Assembly: GCA_964619055.1 (NCBI GenBank)
Contig: CAZUDB010000059.1
Location: forward strand, 1 to 20,750
Length of the DNA: 20,750 nt
From: CAYVUM01 sp964619055
GTDB taxonomy: Bacteria > Pseudomonadota > Alphaproteobacteria > Rhodospirillales > Defluviicoccaceae
Direction of reading: 5' to 3'
In this document: positions 1 to 7,479 of the stretch, one piece after another
Position numbering within the stretch: position 1 is the first letter of the stretch
Layout of the letters: each line of letters opens with the position of its first letter
Made by a program: the position numbers and the translations under genes
Notes under the pieces: model-generated
Seen by the model: the letters and a program-made list of their open reading frames with translations, nothing else
Told to the model about the DNA's origin: nothing
Database searches by the model: none

Positions 1-55
1 CACACTGCAGGCAGTTCGTGCACTTGCCAGGATCAATGTGTAGCGATCTCTGCAT
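1..55 (-). CDS. 4Fe-4S ferredoxin-type protein, N-terminal 18 codons only (runs off the window)
   Basis: Reading the minus strand from an ATG at 55 gives MQRSLHIDPGKCTNCLQC before the sequence ends. The C-x2-C-x2-C spacing straight after a short beta strand is the start of a 4Fe-4S cluster-binding motif, as in dicluster ferredoxin subunits. A purine-rich GAGGGAGAG lies about 7-15 bases upstream of the ATG and can act as ribosome binding site. From family knowledge, small ferredoxins starting like this often partner tungsten/molybdenum aldehyde:ferredoxin oxidoreductases, and an XdhC-type molybdoenzyme maturation gene lies just upstream in the same direction. That pairing is inference, because the catalytic subunit would lie outside the window. 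It could equally be another iron-sulfur electron-transfer subunit. Confidence 0.6.
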   Translation of the reverse strand, partial: MQRSLHIDPGKCTNCLQC

Positions 56-310
56 GGCGGGGCTCTCCCTCGGTTGCCGGCGATAGGGGCCGCGCTTGAG
101 GTCGGCCGAGCCGGACGGTCCTTGCCATCCGTGACGTGCCGCAAGCCCGCGGAGCCTCTGTTTACCGATGGCTTTGTGTTGTTCGCGACCGTACGCGGAA
201 CCCTTGATCCGGGCAAGTCGGAATGCGGTCGGCCGCACCAGCCACCCCGGAATCCCGCTTAGACTTTGGTCGGACGCGGCTTAACGAGACCGCCAGCGGC
301 GATCGAAGCC
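56..310. other. Intergenic stretch between xdhC-like and ferredoxin genes
   Basis: These 255 bases separate two genes that both read leftwards. The short reading frames here have no ribosome binding site or recognisable product. I see no convincing terminator hairpin with a T-run, so readthrough from the xdhC-like gene into the ferredoxin gene is possible, but the gap is long enough to hold a separate promoter. Confidence 0.4.
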
Positions 311-1333
311 TTAGCGGGCACCCTGCCGATGCGTCGGCCGACCGTAGCGAGCAGCCACAACCTGGGCCAGGATTGCCACGGCGATCTCAGCCGGCTTGCG
401 ACCTCCCAAGTCAAGGCCCACGGGCGCGTGGATGCGCTTCAGGTCCGCCACCGCCACGCCGGCGTCAAGGAGGCGTTCGCGCCTCAGCGCATGGCTTCGC
501 GTGCTGCCCAGGGCGCCCACATAGAAGGCCCGCGATGACAACCCGGCGATCAGCGCCGGATCGTCCAGCTTTGGATCGTGCGCCAACGTCACGATCGCGG
601 TGCGGCTGTCCGGGGCCAAAACCGCGATAGCCTCGTCGGGCCAGTCATTGCTGAGGGTCACACCGGGAAAACGGTCGGGGGACGCAAACGCCGTCCGCGG
701 ATCGATGATCGCGACCTCAATGCCGGCGATGGTCGCCAGTCGAGTCAGCAGCTGTGCGATATGCACACCACCGATCAGGAGGAGGCGGAGCGGCAGGTCG
801 AACACCGTCACGTAACAAGTGCCGTGCGTCCGATCATCGAGACGCGTGCTCTCTCCTGACGCCAACGCCGCGCGAACACGCTCCAGCTCCGCCTGTTCTA
901 AGTTGAGCGATCCTTCTACGCCATCCATCGTGACCAGCGTCCACGCATCGGTGGATGCCGACCGAACCAGGGCCGAAGGTCTGCGACCGAGCACACGCCC
1001 AGGCAGGCTGGGATCGGACACGGGGCCAACCAGCACCGATAGCGCGCCGCCACAAACCAGGCCCGCCGCACGGGCATCCTCGTCGTCCACGAACAACGAA
1101 AGGAGCTTCGGAGCACCGGTCGTGGTGACCGTGCCGGCGGCGGCGACGACGGCCGCCTCCACGCAGCCACCCGAGACGGACCCGGCGAACCGACCGTCGG
1201 CAGTGGCGACGAGCAGGCTTCCGGGCGGCCGCGGTGAAGCTGACCAGGTTTCGACAACTGCCGCCAAAGCAATCGGTTGGCTGTCCGACAGCCAACGCGA
1301 CGCTTGCACAAGCACCTCTTCAGCGTCGGTCAT
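311..1333 (-). CDS. XdhC/CoxI-family molybdoenzyme maturation protein
   Basis: A 340-residue protein of the XdhC/CoxI family. These proteins bind molybdenum cofactor, assist its sulfuration and deliver it to xanthine dehydrogenase/CO dehydrogenase-type enzymes in the cytoplasm. The N-terminal XdhC_CoxI domain shows the signature GSVSGGCVE at residues 51-59, with the conserved Cys57. A Rossmann-like XdhC_C domain follows at about residues 190-330, with LLLIGGVHIA, the strand ending in AIIDPR, the FYVGALGSTRS segment and the late IHAPVGLDLGGR motif. I chose ATG at 1333 because GAGGA sits eight bases upstream; an in-frame GTG at 1348 would add five residues. Length is usual for a two-domain XdhC. 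No molybdenum hydroxylase subunit lies in the window; the neighbour on this strand is the ferredoxin fragment at the left edge, so its client may be that oxidoreductase. Family is firm, client unknown. Confidence 0.9.
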   Translation of the reverse strand: MTDAEEVLVQASRWLSDSQPIALAAVVETWSASPRPPGSLLVATADGRFAGSVSGGCVEAAVVAAAGTVTTTGAPKLLSLFVDDEDARAAGLVCGGALSVLVGPVSDPSLPGRVLGRRPSALVRSASTDAWTLVTMDGVEGSLNLEQAELERVRAALASGESTRLDDRTHGTCYVTVFDLPLRLLLIGGVHIAQLLTRLATIAGIEVAIIDPRTAFASPDRFPGVTLSNDWPDEAIAVLAPDSRTAIVTLAHDPKLDDPALIAGLSSRAFYVGALGSTRSHALRRERLLDAGVAVADLKRIHAPVGLDLGGRKPAEIAVAILAQVVAARYGRPTHRQGAR

Positions 1334-1471
1334 GCGTGCGGTCCTCACCGGTATGTGTTCAAGGTGATCACCATCATCGTTAACCGAACGTTTGCCTTAA
1401 AAACGCTAGCGTCCAGGGGCGTGCGCGCAAGCGTACGCCCAAGCGCTCGTTTACTGAAAGCCCGCACCACC

Positions 1472-2020
1472 ATGGCCGCTTCCGTTCGTTCCGCCTTCGA
1501 CATCGCCTACTGGTTCCTGGACGCTGCCCTTGGCGATCGGGAAACGCTGCAACCGCAAAAGCTACAGCGCTTGTTGTACATCGCCCAGGGCTATCATGCC
1601 GCCCTCCACAACGGGCGAAAGCTGATGCCAGCGGTGTTCGTGGCCGATGAGCTGGGACCAGTGGAGCCCAATATCTTCGCCGCGCTGTCGCACGGCCGCC
1701 CCGACGTGACAACGGAGCTGTTCTTAGATCCCGCCGTGCAAGCCCTGCTCCGCGGGGTGTGGCGGCGCTTTGGTCATAAGTCACCGACCAGCCTGGACCA
1801 ACTCGCCACCGAGACCCCAGCCTACCGCGAAGCCTGGCACCGAGGCGCGATGGAGGAAATTTGGCACAAAGCGATTTGGTGGTCTTTCGCGAAAGCGGGG
1901 GAAGTGCCGAACGCTCGTGAAGTGGTGCGCCCGACGGTTCTGAAAACCCAGAGCGGTCGGCCCGTTTCGGTCCAGCCTTGGCAACCGCGCTCCGCACCCG
2001 CTCTGCCACGGCACGGTTGA
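1472..2020 (+). CDS. Panacea-domain (SocA-like / DUF4065) protein
   Basis: A 182-residue protein whose core, residues about 5-75, carries the Panacea/DUF4065 pattern: LQPQKLQRLLYIAQGYHAAL, then GRKLMPAVFVADELGPVEPNIF. This domain is found in SocA, the ClpXP-adaptor antitoxin of Caulobacter SocB, and in many antitoxins of Panacea toxin-antitoxin pairs. The frame is open upstream to 1277, overlapping the divergent xdhC-like gene, but homology starts right after ATG at 1472, so I use that start; no strong ribosome binding site is visible. No small toxin gene lies beside it: upstream is a divergent metabolic gene and downstream about 280 bases of non-coding sequence. It may therefore be one of the solitary alphaproteobacterial members, perhaps a regulator or proteolysis adaptor, rather than an active antitoxin. 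The family call is fairly firm, the role is not. Confidence 0.8.
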   Translation: MAASVRSAFDIAYWFLDAALGDRETLQPQKLQRLLYIAQGYHAALHNGRKLMPAVFVADELGPVEPNIFAALSHGRPDVTTELFLDPAVQALLRGVWRRFGHKSPTSLDQLATETPAYREAWHRGAMEEIWHKAIWWSFAKAGEVPNAREVVRPTVLKTQSGRPVSVQPWQPRSAPALPRHG

Positions 2021-2302
2021 TCCGGTCAAACCGCGTCACCACACGAATGACGCCACTGCGCGCTGCATAAAATTTGGGCGAAACGTCCACCTTGCATCAT
2101 TCTGTGGCAGTCGCTGTCGGACCGGCGCCACCACCGCCTCCTCACCGGCCGCACTCGACATCGCTGTGGCTTGGGTTTTGGCCAGCACGGCTCGGACTTA
2201 ATCGAAACACCCCGGCGCTTATGCCAGGACTTTGGAATCGGCACGCGGCTTGCTAGGCATCGGCGCGGATGGACATGGCGACGACGGCACGCCCGCGGTC
2301 GC
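2021..2302. other. Intergenic region before the ATP-grasp operon
   Basis: No gene is supported in these 282 bases; the overlapping frames look like arginine/proline-rich shadows. An imperfect inverted repeat (CGGTTGA...TCAAACCG, 2014-2033) overlaps the end of the Panacea gene but has no T-run after it. The segment presumably holds the promoter for the following three-gene operon. GCATAAAAT at about 2064 is the only AT-rich -10-like element I noticed, and I could not pair it with a good -35. Confidence 0.3.
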
Positions 2303-3784
2303 ATGGCAGCGCATAGCACTGCGTCCACATTAATCCACGCCGCTGGCATTCTGAGCCCGGGAGAGCACGCTCTGACGACTTTTTTTGATGAGAAGACGGA
2401 AGCAGGCGGCGCCGTGCGCAATGCGTACCGGCAGTATCAGGCTTGGTTGGACACGACGTCCCTGGACCGTTTGTCGGACAAGCACAACCACGCGGACCTG
2501 CTGTTTCGTCGGCTCGGGATCACGTTTGCCGTATATGGCGATGAATGTGGGGTTGAGCGGCTGATCCCCTTTGACGTAATCCCGCGCATCATCGATGCCG
2601 ACGAATGGAAGATCGTGTCCTCCGGTGTGATCCAGCGCGTTCGCGCGCTTAACGCCTTCGTCAACGACATCTACCATTCACAGGAGATATTGAAGGCCGG
2701 GCTGGTGCCGTCGTCGCTGGTGTTGAACAATCCGGCGTTTTTGCCGGAGGCTCTCGGCATCGACCTGCCGCTGGACGTGGCGATCCATGTGGCCGGGATC
2801 GACGTGGTTCGCGTCTCCGCCGAAGAGTTCTTCGTGCTGGAGGACAATGCCCGGGTGCCGTCGGGCGTCTCCTACATGCTCGAAAACCGGGCAACGATGA
2901 TGCGGCTGTTCCCGGACCTGTTCACGACCATGCCGATCGCACCGGTGAATCACTATCCGGCGGAGTTGCTACGGACCCTGAAGGCGGTGGCTCCTTCGGG
3001 CAGCGGTGATCCCAACGTGGTGCTGCTGACGCCGGGACATTTTAACAGCGCCTACTTCGAACACGCCTTCCTGGCCCGCGAGATGGGCATCGATCTCGTG
3101 GAGGGCAGTGATCTCCTCGTTGACGACAACCAGGTCAAAATGCGCACGATCAACGGCCTGCAGCGGGTCGACGTGATCTACCACCGGGTTGGGGACGACT
3201 TTATTGACCCTCTGGCGTTTCGCGCCGACTCCGTACTCGGGGTGCCGGGATTGTTGTCCGTGGTCCGCAACGGCCGGGTCACCTTGGCCAATGCGATCGG
3301 CACCGGCATCGCCGATGACAAGGCTGTCTATGCCTATGTTCCCGACATGATCCAATTCTATCTTGGCGAGAAACCTATTCTGAAAAACGTGCCGACCCAT
3401 CAGCTCCGCAATCCCGATGAGTGCGCTTACGTGCTGGATCACCTTGGCGAGCTGGTTGTGAAAGAAGTGGCCGGTTCCGGCGGCTACGGCATGTTGATCG
3501 GGCCGCGTAGCACGGCCGAACAGCGTAACGAGTTTCGCCATAAGATCCTGGCGGAACCGGAGGCATTCATTGCCCAGCCAACGTTGGCGCTCTCCACTTG
3601 CCCGACTTTGATCGACGGCAAGATCCTGCCGCGGCACGTGGACCTTCGGCCCTACGTACTGACGGGAGAGACCACAACGGTGGTGCCAGGTGGGCTGACT
3701 CGGGTGGCCCTGCGTGAGGGCTCGCTGGTGGTGAACTCGTCGCAGGGGGGCGGCACCAAGGATACCTGGGTTCTGGAAAGCTGA
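2303..3784 (+). CDS. Circularly permuted ATP-grasp type 2 protein (DUF404/DUF407)
   Basis: A protein of up to 493 residues matching the COG2308 family of circularly permuted ATP-grasp enzymes, predicted to form amide bonds using ATP. Recognisable stretches are FRRLGITFAVYG, ERLIPFDVIPR, RVRALNAFVNDIYH, the highly conserved VLEDNARVPSGVSYMLENR, the VKEVAGSGGYGMLIGP ATP-binding loop and the RHVDLRPYVL and VVNSSQGGGTKDTWVL C-terminus. The start is uncertain: ATG at 2303 lacks a ribosome binding site and gives about 23 residues beyond the usual LTTFFDE-like beginning. A CTG codon at 2372, six bases after GGGAGAG, would give 470 residues, close to the family norm. It is first in an operon with the DUF403 gene (31-base gap) and the transglutaminase-like gene. 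The family is certain; the substrate and product are not known. Confidence 0.93.
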   Translation: MAAHSTASTLIHAAGILSPGEHALTTFFDEKTEAGGAVRNAYRQYQAWLDTTSLDRLSDKHNHADLLFRRLGITFAVYGDECGVERLIPFDVIPRIIDADEWKIVSSGVIQRVRALNAFVNDIYHSQEILKAGLVPSSLVLNNPAFLPEALGIDLPLDVAIHVAGIDVVRVSAEEFFVLEDNARVPSGVSYMLENRATMMRLFPDLFTTMPIAPVNHYPAELLRTLKAVAPSGSGDPNVVLLTPGHFNSAYFEHAFLAREMGIDLVEGSDLLVDDNQVKMRTINGLQRVDVIYHRVGDDFIDPLAFRADSVLGVPGLLSVVRNGRVTLANAIGTGIADDKAVYAYVPDMIQFYLGEKPILKNVPTHQLRNPDECAYVLDHLGELVVKEVAGSGGYGMLIGPRSTAEQRNEFRHKILAEPEAFIAQPTLALSTCPTLIDGKILPRHVDLRPYVLTGETTTVVPGGLTRVALREGSLVVNSSQGGGTKDTWVLES

Positions 3785-3815
3785 CGGCTCGGCTCCTTTA
3801 AGGAAAGTAAGGCGA

Positions 3816-4754
3816 ATGCTTGGACGGACCGCCAACGCGATCTACTGGATGGCCCGCTATGTGGAACGGGCAGAAAACTTGGCGCGCCTGCTCGCCAGCA
3901 CCTATCACATGTCGCTGATGCCACACTCGAGCGACAATGGCGCCAACCATTGGCAGGCGCCCATGGCGCTTAGTGGTAATGGCGACCTTTACTATGAGCG
4001 CTACGGCGAAGCATTGTCGCCGGACCACGTCCTCGCGTTCACCGTGTTGGATAACGACAATCCCTCCAGCATTCGTTCGTGTGTTCGCCAAGCCCGGGAA
4101 AACGCCAGAGCAACGCGTACGGCGCTCACGACGGAGGCATGGGAAGCCATTAACCACACCTATCTGGATCTCGAGGGCGTGACCTATCAAACCATGCTGG
4201 ACCGTGGCTACCTGGAGTTTTTCGATTGGGTTCGCGATCGCTCCCATCTGTTTCGGGGCGCGATTTTCGGCACCATGCGACGGAGCGATGCGTTCACGTT
4301 TTCCCGGCTCGGCACCTTCCTGGAGCGCTCGGACAACACCTCGCGTTTTCTGGCCGCGAAATGGGTCCTGCTCGCACCTGGAGGACATCGCCCACTCACC
4401 GTCGAGGATTACTATCGCTGGGGAGCCTTGCTACGAGCTTTTAGTGCCTTCAAAGCCTACCGCGAGGTGTACTCGGTGATCATCGAGCCGCGCCGGGTCG
4501 CCGAGCTGCTGCTGTTCCGGTCCGATATGCCGCGCTCGTTGATCGCGTGCTCCGGTGAGGTGCTTACGATCTTGAAGGGGTTGCGAGCAGACGCCCAGTC
4601 GACCCGCCTTGCCGCCCAGATCTTCAACCGCATCGATGTTTGCCATATCGACAGCATTCTGCGCTATGGCCTGCCTCGGTTCTTGCAGGAATCCGTGCAG
4701 CGCAATGGCCACCTTCACGAAACCATCAGCGTCGACTTCAGGCTAGTCGGATGA
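3816..4754 (+). CDS. Alpha-E domain protein (DUF403)
   Basis: A 312-residue, mostly helical protein of the alpha-E/DUF403 family (COG2307). It starts with the family hallmark MLGRTANAIYWMARYVERAE and continues with RARENARATR-like (here RQARENARATRTALTTEAWE) and FSRLGTFLERSDNTSRFL segments. Its biochemical role is not established. It is nearly always encoded next to the permuted ATP-grasp protein and a transglutaminase-like protease, as here, and comparative genomics has proposed that the set makes and modifies a peptide. A purine-rich AAGGAAAGTAAGG lies upstream of the ATG at 3816. The stop overlaps the next gene's start in ATGA (4751-4754), so translation of the two is probably coupled. Confidence 0.93.
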   Translation: MLGRTANAIYWMARYVERAENLARLLASTYHMSLMPHSSDNGANHWQAPMALSGNGDLYYERYGEALSPDHVLAFTVLDNDNPSSIRSCVRQARENARATRTALTTEAWEAINHTYLDLEGVTYQTMLDRGYLEFFDWVRDRSHLFRGAIFGTMRRSDAFTFSRLGTFLERSDNTSRFLAAKWVLLAPGGHRPLTVEDYYRWGALLRAFSAFKAYREVYSVIIEPRRVAELLLFRSDMPRSLIACSGEVLTILKGLRADAQSTRLAAQIFNRIDVCHIDSILRYGLPRFLQESVQRNGHLHETISVDFRLVG

Positions 4755-5557
4755 GACTCACCATCGAGCACGAAACCCAGTACCGCTTCGCCGAGGCGGC
4801 GACCCACAGCATCCAGGTGTTGCGGCTGACGCCTCGGCCCGATCCGTCCCAGCTCGTCGCCCGCTGGCAAGTCCGCTCCACTGGCAACTTAAACGGCTGG
4901 ACCGACGGCTTCGGCAATCGCGCCCATGTTTCGGTTCTCGACGGCCGCCACGATGAGGTCGTTGCCATCGTCTCGGGCGAGATCGATACCTTCGACACCT
5001 TTGGCGTTACGTCCGCCGATGATGGGCTGCCGCCCCCGATCTTCCTGCGCGAGACCAGCTACACCAAAGTTAATGACGCAATCCGAGAGCTGGCCGCCCC
5101 CTTTGACGAACGGCGACGGGACGAAGGCCCGATCGCCATGCTGCACGCCTTGATGTGGACGCTGCACGACGCAGTCCGATTCGAGGTCGGGTCCACGGAC
5201 GTAACGACGACAGCCGCCCAGGCGCTAGCCCGTGGAACTGGGGTGTGCCAAGACCACGCTCACCTCTTCATCGCCGCCTGCCGGGTGCTGGACATTCCGG
5301 CCCGTTACGTGAGCGGCTACCTCGCCACCGCCGACGCCGAAGCCCATCTGGCCAGCCATGCCTGGGCCGAGGCTTATGTAGAGGATTTGGGGTGGATCTC
5401 CTTCGATCCCGCCAACGCCACCTGCGCAACGGATGCGTACGTCCGTCTGGCGATCGGCTTGGACTATGACGGGGCAAGTCCGGTGCGTGGGGTTCGACGG
5501 GGCGGCGGCGTCGAAGACCTGAACGTCAAGGTCCGTGTGTCCAGCTTGGGCCAGTAG
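4751..5557 (+). CDS. Bacterial transglutaminase-like cysteine protease domain protein
   Basis: A 268-residue protein with the bacterial N-terminal transglutaminase-like region (MRLTIEHETQYRF) followed by a transglutaminase/papain-like core. The catalytic triad is visible: Cys166 in GTGVCQDHAHLF, His203 in ASHAWAEAYV and Asp219 in WISFDPAN. I chose ATG at 4751, which overlaps the previous stop codon by four bases, because the family begins exactly with this RLTIEHET sequence; the longer upstream frame has no support. No signal peptide is visible, so it probably acts in the cytoplasm on a peptide or isopeptide bond, together with the ATP-grasp and alpha-E proteins. In relatives, a proteasome-like Anbu gene often follows; here the next feature is a decayed stress-protein gene and no Anbu gene is in the window. 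Confidence 0.92.
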   Translation: MRLTIEHETQYRFAEAATHSIQVLRLTPRPDPSQLVARWQVRSTGNLNGWTDGFGNRAHVSVLDGRHDEVVAIVSGEIDTFDTFGVTSADDGLPPPIFLRETSYTKVNDAIRELAAPFDERRRDEGPIAMLHALMWTLHDAVRFEVGSTDVTTTAAQALARGTGVCQDHAHLFIAACRVLDIPARYVSGYLATADAEAHLASHAWAEAYVEDLGWISFDPANATCATDAYVRLAIGLDYDGASPVRGVRRGGGVEDLNVKVRVSSLGQ

Positions 5558-5589
5558 CCCAGAACCGTTACAACAGCCTTCCTGCCACC

Positions 5590-6390
5590 CACGGCTTTTC
5601 TCACACGCCGCCGCCTGGCCGTCGCCATCGCCTTGGCGAAGCGGTTCCAAGCCCACCTTGAAGTGGTGTTCACGTTCGAGCGGGCGGAAATGCCGCCGGC
5701 TGCTGTGGGCCGTGCCATGTCTCTCGAATTCCTAGAGCTGATGTCCGAGGAGATGAACGCACACGTCTCCGACGTCATGGCCCAATGCGATGAGTCGTGC
5801 CATGATTTGCCATCATGGCAATGGCACATGGGAAGTCTGGCGTCCACGAAGCCGTTGAGCGCTACGCCCACCTCTCCGACCTAACGGTCGTGGAACAACC
5901 AACCCGTGAGATGCAGGAACGCACGTCCTCGATTGAGCTGAAGGACTTCGTCCACGTCGCCACCGGCTCGCCCATGCCGGTGATCCCGCCGACCTGGGCC
6001 TCGCGTGATATCGGTCGGCAGAGTCTGATCGGCTGAAAGAACTACTCCGAGGCCATATCCGCCGTACGCTCGGCTCTCGCTTTCGTGCGCGATGCCGAGC
6101 AGGTGTATGTGCTGGCGGATGCCCATGATCGCTATGCCAGGCCGCCGGGTAGCGATTTGCTCGCCCACCTGGCCCGCCACGGGGCCTGCGCCGAAATCGC
6201 AGACTCCAGCGACGATGCTTCCGCCGATATCATCAGTGTGGCGTGGAAGCTGGATTGCGACCTGATTGTCATGGGGGCCATCGGTCACCACGGCTTGAAG
6301 GATATGATCCTCGGCAGCACGACCGACCACGTGCTGCATCATGCCGAGACGCCAATTTGCTGCGGCATTAAGGCTTACCGCGTCAGTCTC
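5590..6390 (+). pseudogene. Universal stress protein (tandem UspA), decayed
   Basis: Pieces of one two-domain UspA-type protein are spread over two frames. The first piece (from about 5600) reads LAVAIALAKRFQAHLEVVF and on to PSWQWHMG. Near 5830-5845 the homology moves to another frame, consistent with loss of one base, and continues with VHEAVERYAHLSDLTVVEQP and SPMPVIPPTWA. At 6034-6036 a TGA stands where the family has Trp in its second-domain start (V-A-W-N-x-S), here IG-stop-KNYSEAISAVR. The same frame then runs through the C-terminal Usp ATP-binding loop, DLIVMGAIGHHGLKDMILGS and TTDHVLHHAETPI. No start codon precedes the first piece, and the C-terminal end also drifts out of homology, so both edges are approximate. 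One frameshift, one nonsense change and a missing start argue for a true pseudogene rather than a sequencing slip. It sits directly behind the transglutaminase operon. Confidence 0.8.
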
Positions 6391-6463
6391 GCGACTGTCG
6401 CGGACGCGGCACGAACGCGACGTCCACGGCCTAAACGCGACCACATGCCGGCGGGTTCTGGGC

Positions 6464-6985
6464 TCAGGTTCCGGTCAAATCCCGGGGCCGGAGAAAGGCC
6501 TCCAGACGCGCGCCGCCAGCGGCAAGCTCCCGCCAGGCCGAGATGGACGTGGTTAACACGGCGAGCGCGCCAGTCGGGAACTTCTCCGACAGTCGGACGT
6601 GGGCGATCGCGTCCCCATTGCCGGCCAACAACGCCGTCAGCCGTTCCAGGCCCGGGTTGTGGCCGACGACCATCACCGATGGGAGCGTGTCGCTCAGGCG
6701 GCGCAATCGTCGCAACAGACCTGGCGCATCCGCCAGGTAAAGCGCTCGCTCGAACCGCACCGGTATGCTGTCGTTCAATGTGCGCTCAATGGCGTCCAAG
6801 GTTTCACGTGTGCGGCGTGACGGCGAGCAGAGGATTTGCGCCGGCCGCCATTCCGCCCCAGACAGGTAAGCAGCCATGTCTGCGGCGGCCTGGCGCCCTC
6901 GCTTGGCGAGCGGTCGATCAAAATCGGCCAAGCTCTCGTCCCGCCAACTGGATTTGGCATGACGAAGCAACAGGATCGTTTTCAC
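6464..6985 (-). CDS. SixA-like histidine phosphatase
   Basis: A 173-residue member of the histidine phosphatase (phosphoglycerate mutase-like) superfamily, SixA branch, which dephosphorylates phosphohistidine or small phosphate esters. The catalytic RHA motif is at residues 8-10 (MKTILLLRHAKSSW, nucleophile His9), the arginine-rich SPSRRTRET loop at 54-62 and the second histidine motif VVGHNPGLE at 106-114 (His109). I chose GTG at 6985 because GGAG lies nine bases upstream and the family starts with this beta strand; a longer frame to 7054 is open but unsupported. It converges on the Usp pseudogene and is divergent from ilvB with about 490 bases between. The physiological substrate cannot be told from sequence. 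Confidence 0.88.
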   Translation of the reverse strand: MKTILLLRHAKSSWRDESLADFDRPLAKRGRQAAADMAAYLSGAEWRPAQILCSPSRRTRETLDAIERTLNDSIPVRFERALYLADAPGLLRRLRRLSDTLPSVMVVGHNPGLERLTALLAGNGDAIAHVRLSEKFPTGALAVLTTSISAWRELAAGGARLEAFLRPRDLTGT

Positions 6986-7184
6986 ATGCGTTGTCTCCGG
7001 CAGCGCAGTCGCGTGCGGGGCGGTATCACTTTGGCCCCGGAACGGCGTCGGCAATTCCGCAGACAGACATTATAGCCAGCGGATGCCACGCTGCGCCACC
7101 GTCTGCATCCCCGATGCTGGTAGCATCCGGGCGTCGACGACTGATGCGGTTAGGGTGCGGTTGCGAGTCGGTCCTGATATTCTA

Positions 7185-7216
7185 TTTTAATTTTGGATCA
7201 AGATTAGAAATTAAAA
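7185..7216. repeat. AT-rich inverted repeat upstream of ilvB
   Basis: TTTTAATTT (7185-7193) is the exact reverse complement of AAATTAAAA (7208-7216), with 14 bases between. A second small palindrome GAAAATTTTC lies at 7232-7241. Both are in an AT-rich island between the SixA-like and ilvB genes. It could be an operator, an UP-like element or an intergenic hairpin; nothing in the sequence decides between these. Confidence 0.5.
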
Positions 7217-7261
7217 GGATGATTTAGGTCCGAAAATTTTCCGTTCATTCGCCGGTTTCTG

Positions 7262-7290
7262 TTGACGTTGCGTTTGCGAAGGTCTACATG
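7262..7290 (+). promoter_or_regulatory. Candidate sigma70-type promoter for ilvBN
   Basis: TTGACG (7262-7267) is followed after 17 bases by TACATG (7285-7290). This matches the housekeeping consensus at five of six -35 positions and weakly at -10. It would leave a leader of about 180 bases before the ilvB start at 7480. Prediction from pattern only. Confidence 0.35.
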
Positions 7291-7479
7291 AGCGTCGAGG
7301 GCGGGCGGCGGCGTATTTGTCGACGGTTCGCACGGTCTTCTGATCGGCGCCCACGGGCATAGCCGCTCAAGGAAACACAATCGCGATTCGGGGTTATGGC
7401 GCCTTCGGGCGCAAGCGGTCTTGGCATATGCTGCAGGCCGACGTGACCGTCAGGGCAATTTGGCAAACGGGCAGGTGTT

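Larger units (their letters stand above)
6986..7479. other. Long AT-rich upstream region of ilvB
   Basis: About 490 bases without a supportable gene. The segment from about 7175 to 7250 is markedly richer in A and T than the surroundings and holds the inverted repeat, and further right the candidate promoter, described separately. A small perfect hairpin GCGCC-TTCG-GGCGC lies at 7399-7412 within the presumed ilvB leader but has no following T-run. No leader peptide rich in Leu, Ile or Val codons was found. Confidence 0.4.

Noticed and set aside
1277..1471. N-terminal extension of the Panacea-domain gene
   Set aside because: The extension overlaps the divergent xdhC-like gene, has no domain similarity and is rich in Arg; the ATG at 1472 fits the domain start.
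6801..6810. GTTTCACGTG, resembling part of parS
   Set aside because: Only the left side and core match; the right half is TGCGG instead of AAACA, and it is within the SixA-like coding sequence. A similar partial match at 7921-7930 in ilvB was rejected for the same reason.
6391..7227. Continuation of the long plus-strand frame after the Usp homology
   Set aside because: After about 6390 the frame runs antisense through the SixA-like gene and loses all family resemblance, so it is not an extended Usp fusion protein.
7396..7446. Possible 16-codon leader peptide before ilvB
   Set aside because: It contains only one Leu and one Ile and no Val codon and has no good ribosome binding site, so it does not fit a branched-chain attenuator peptide.
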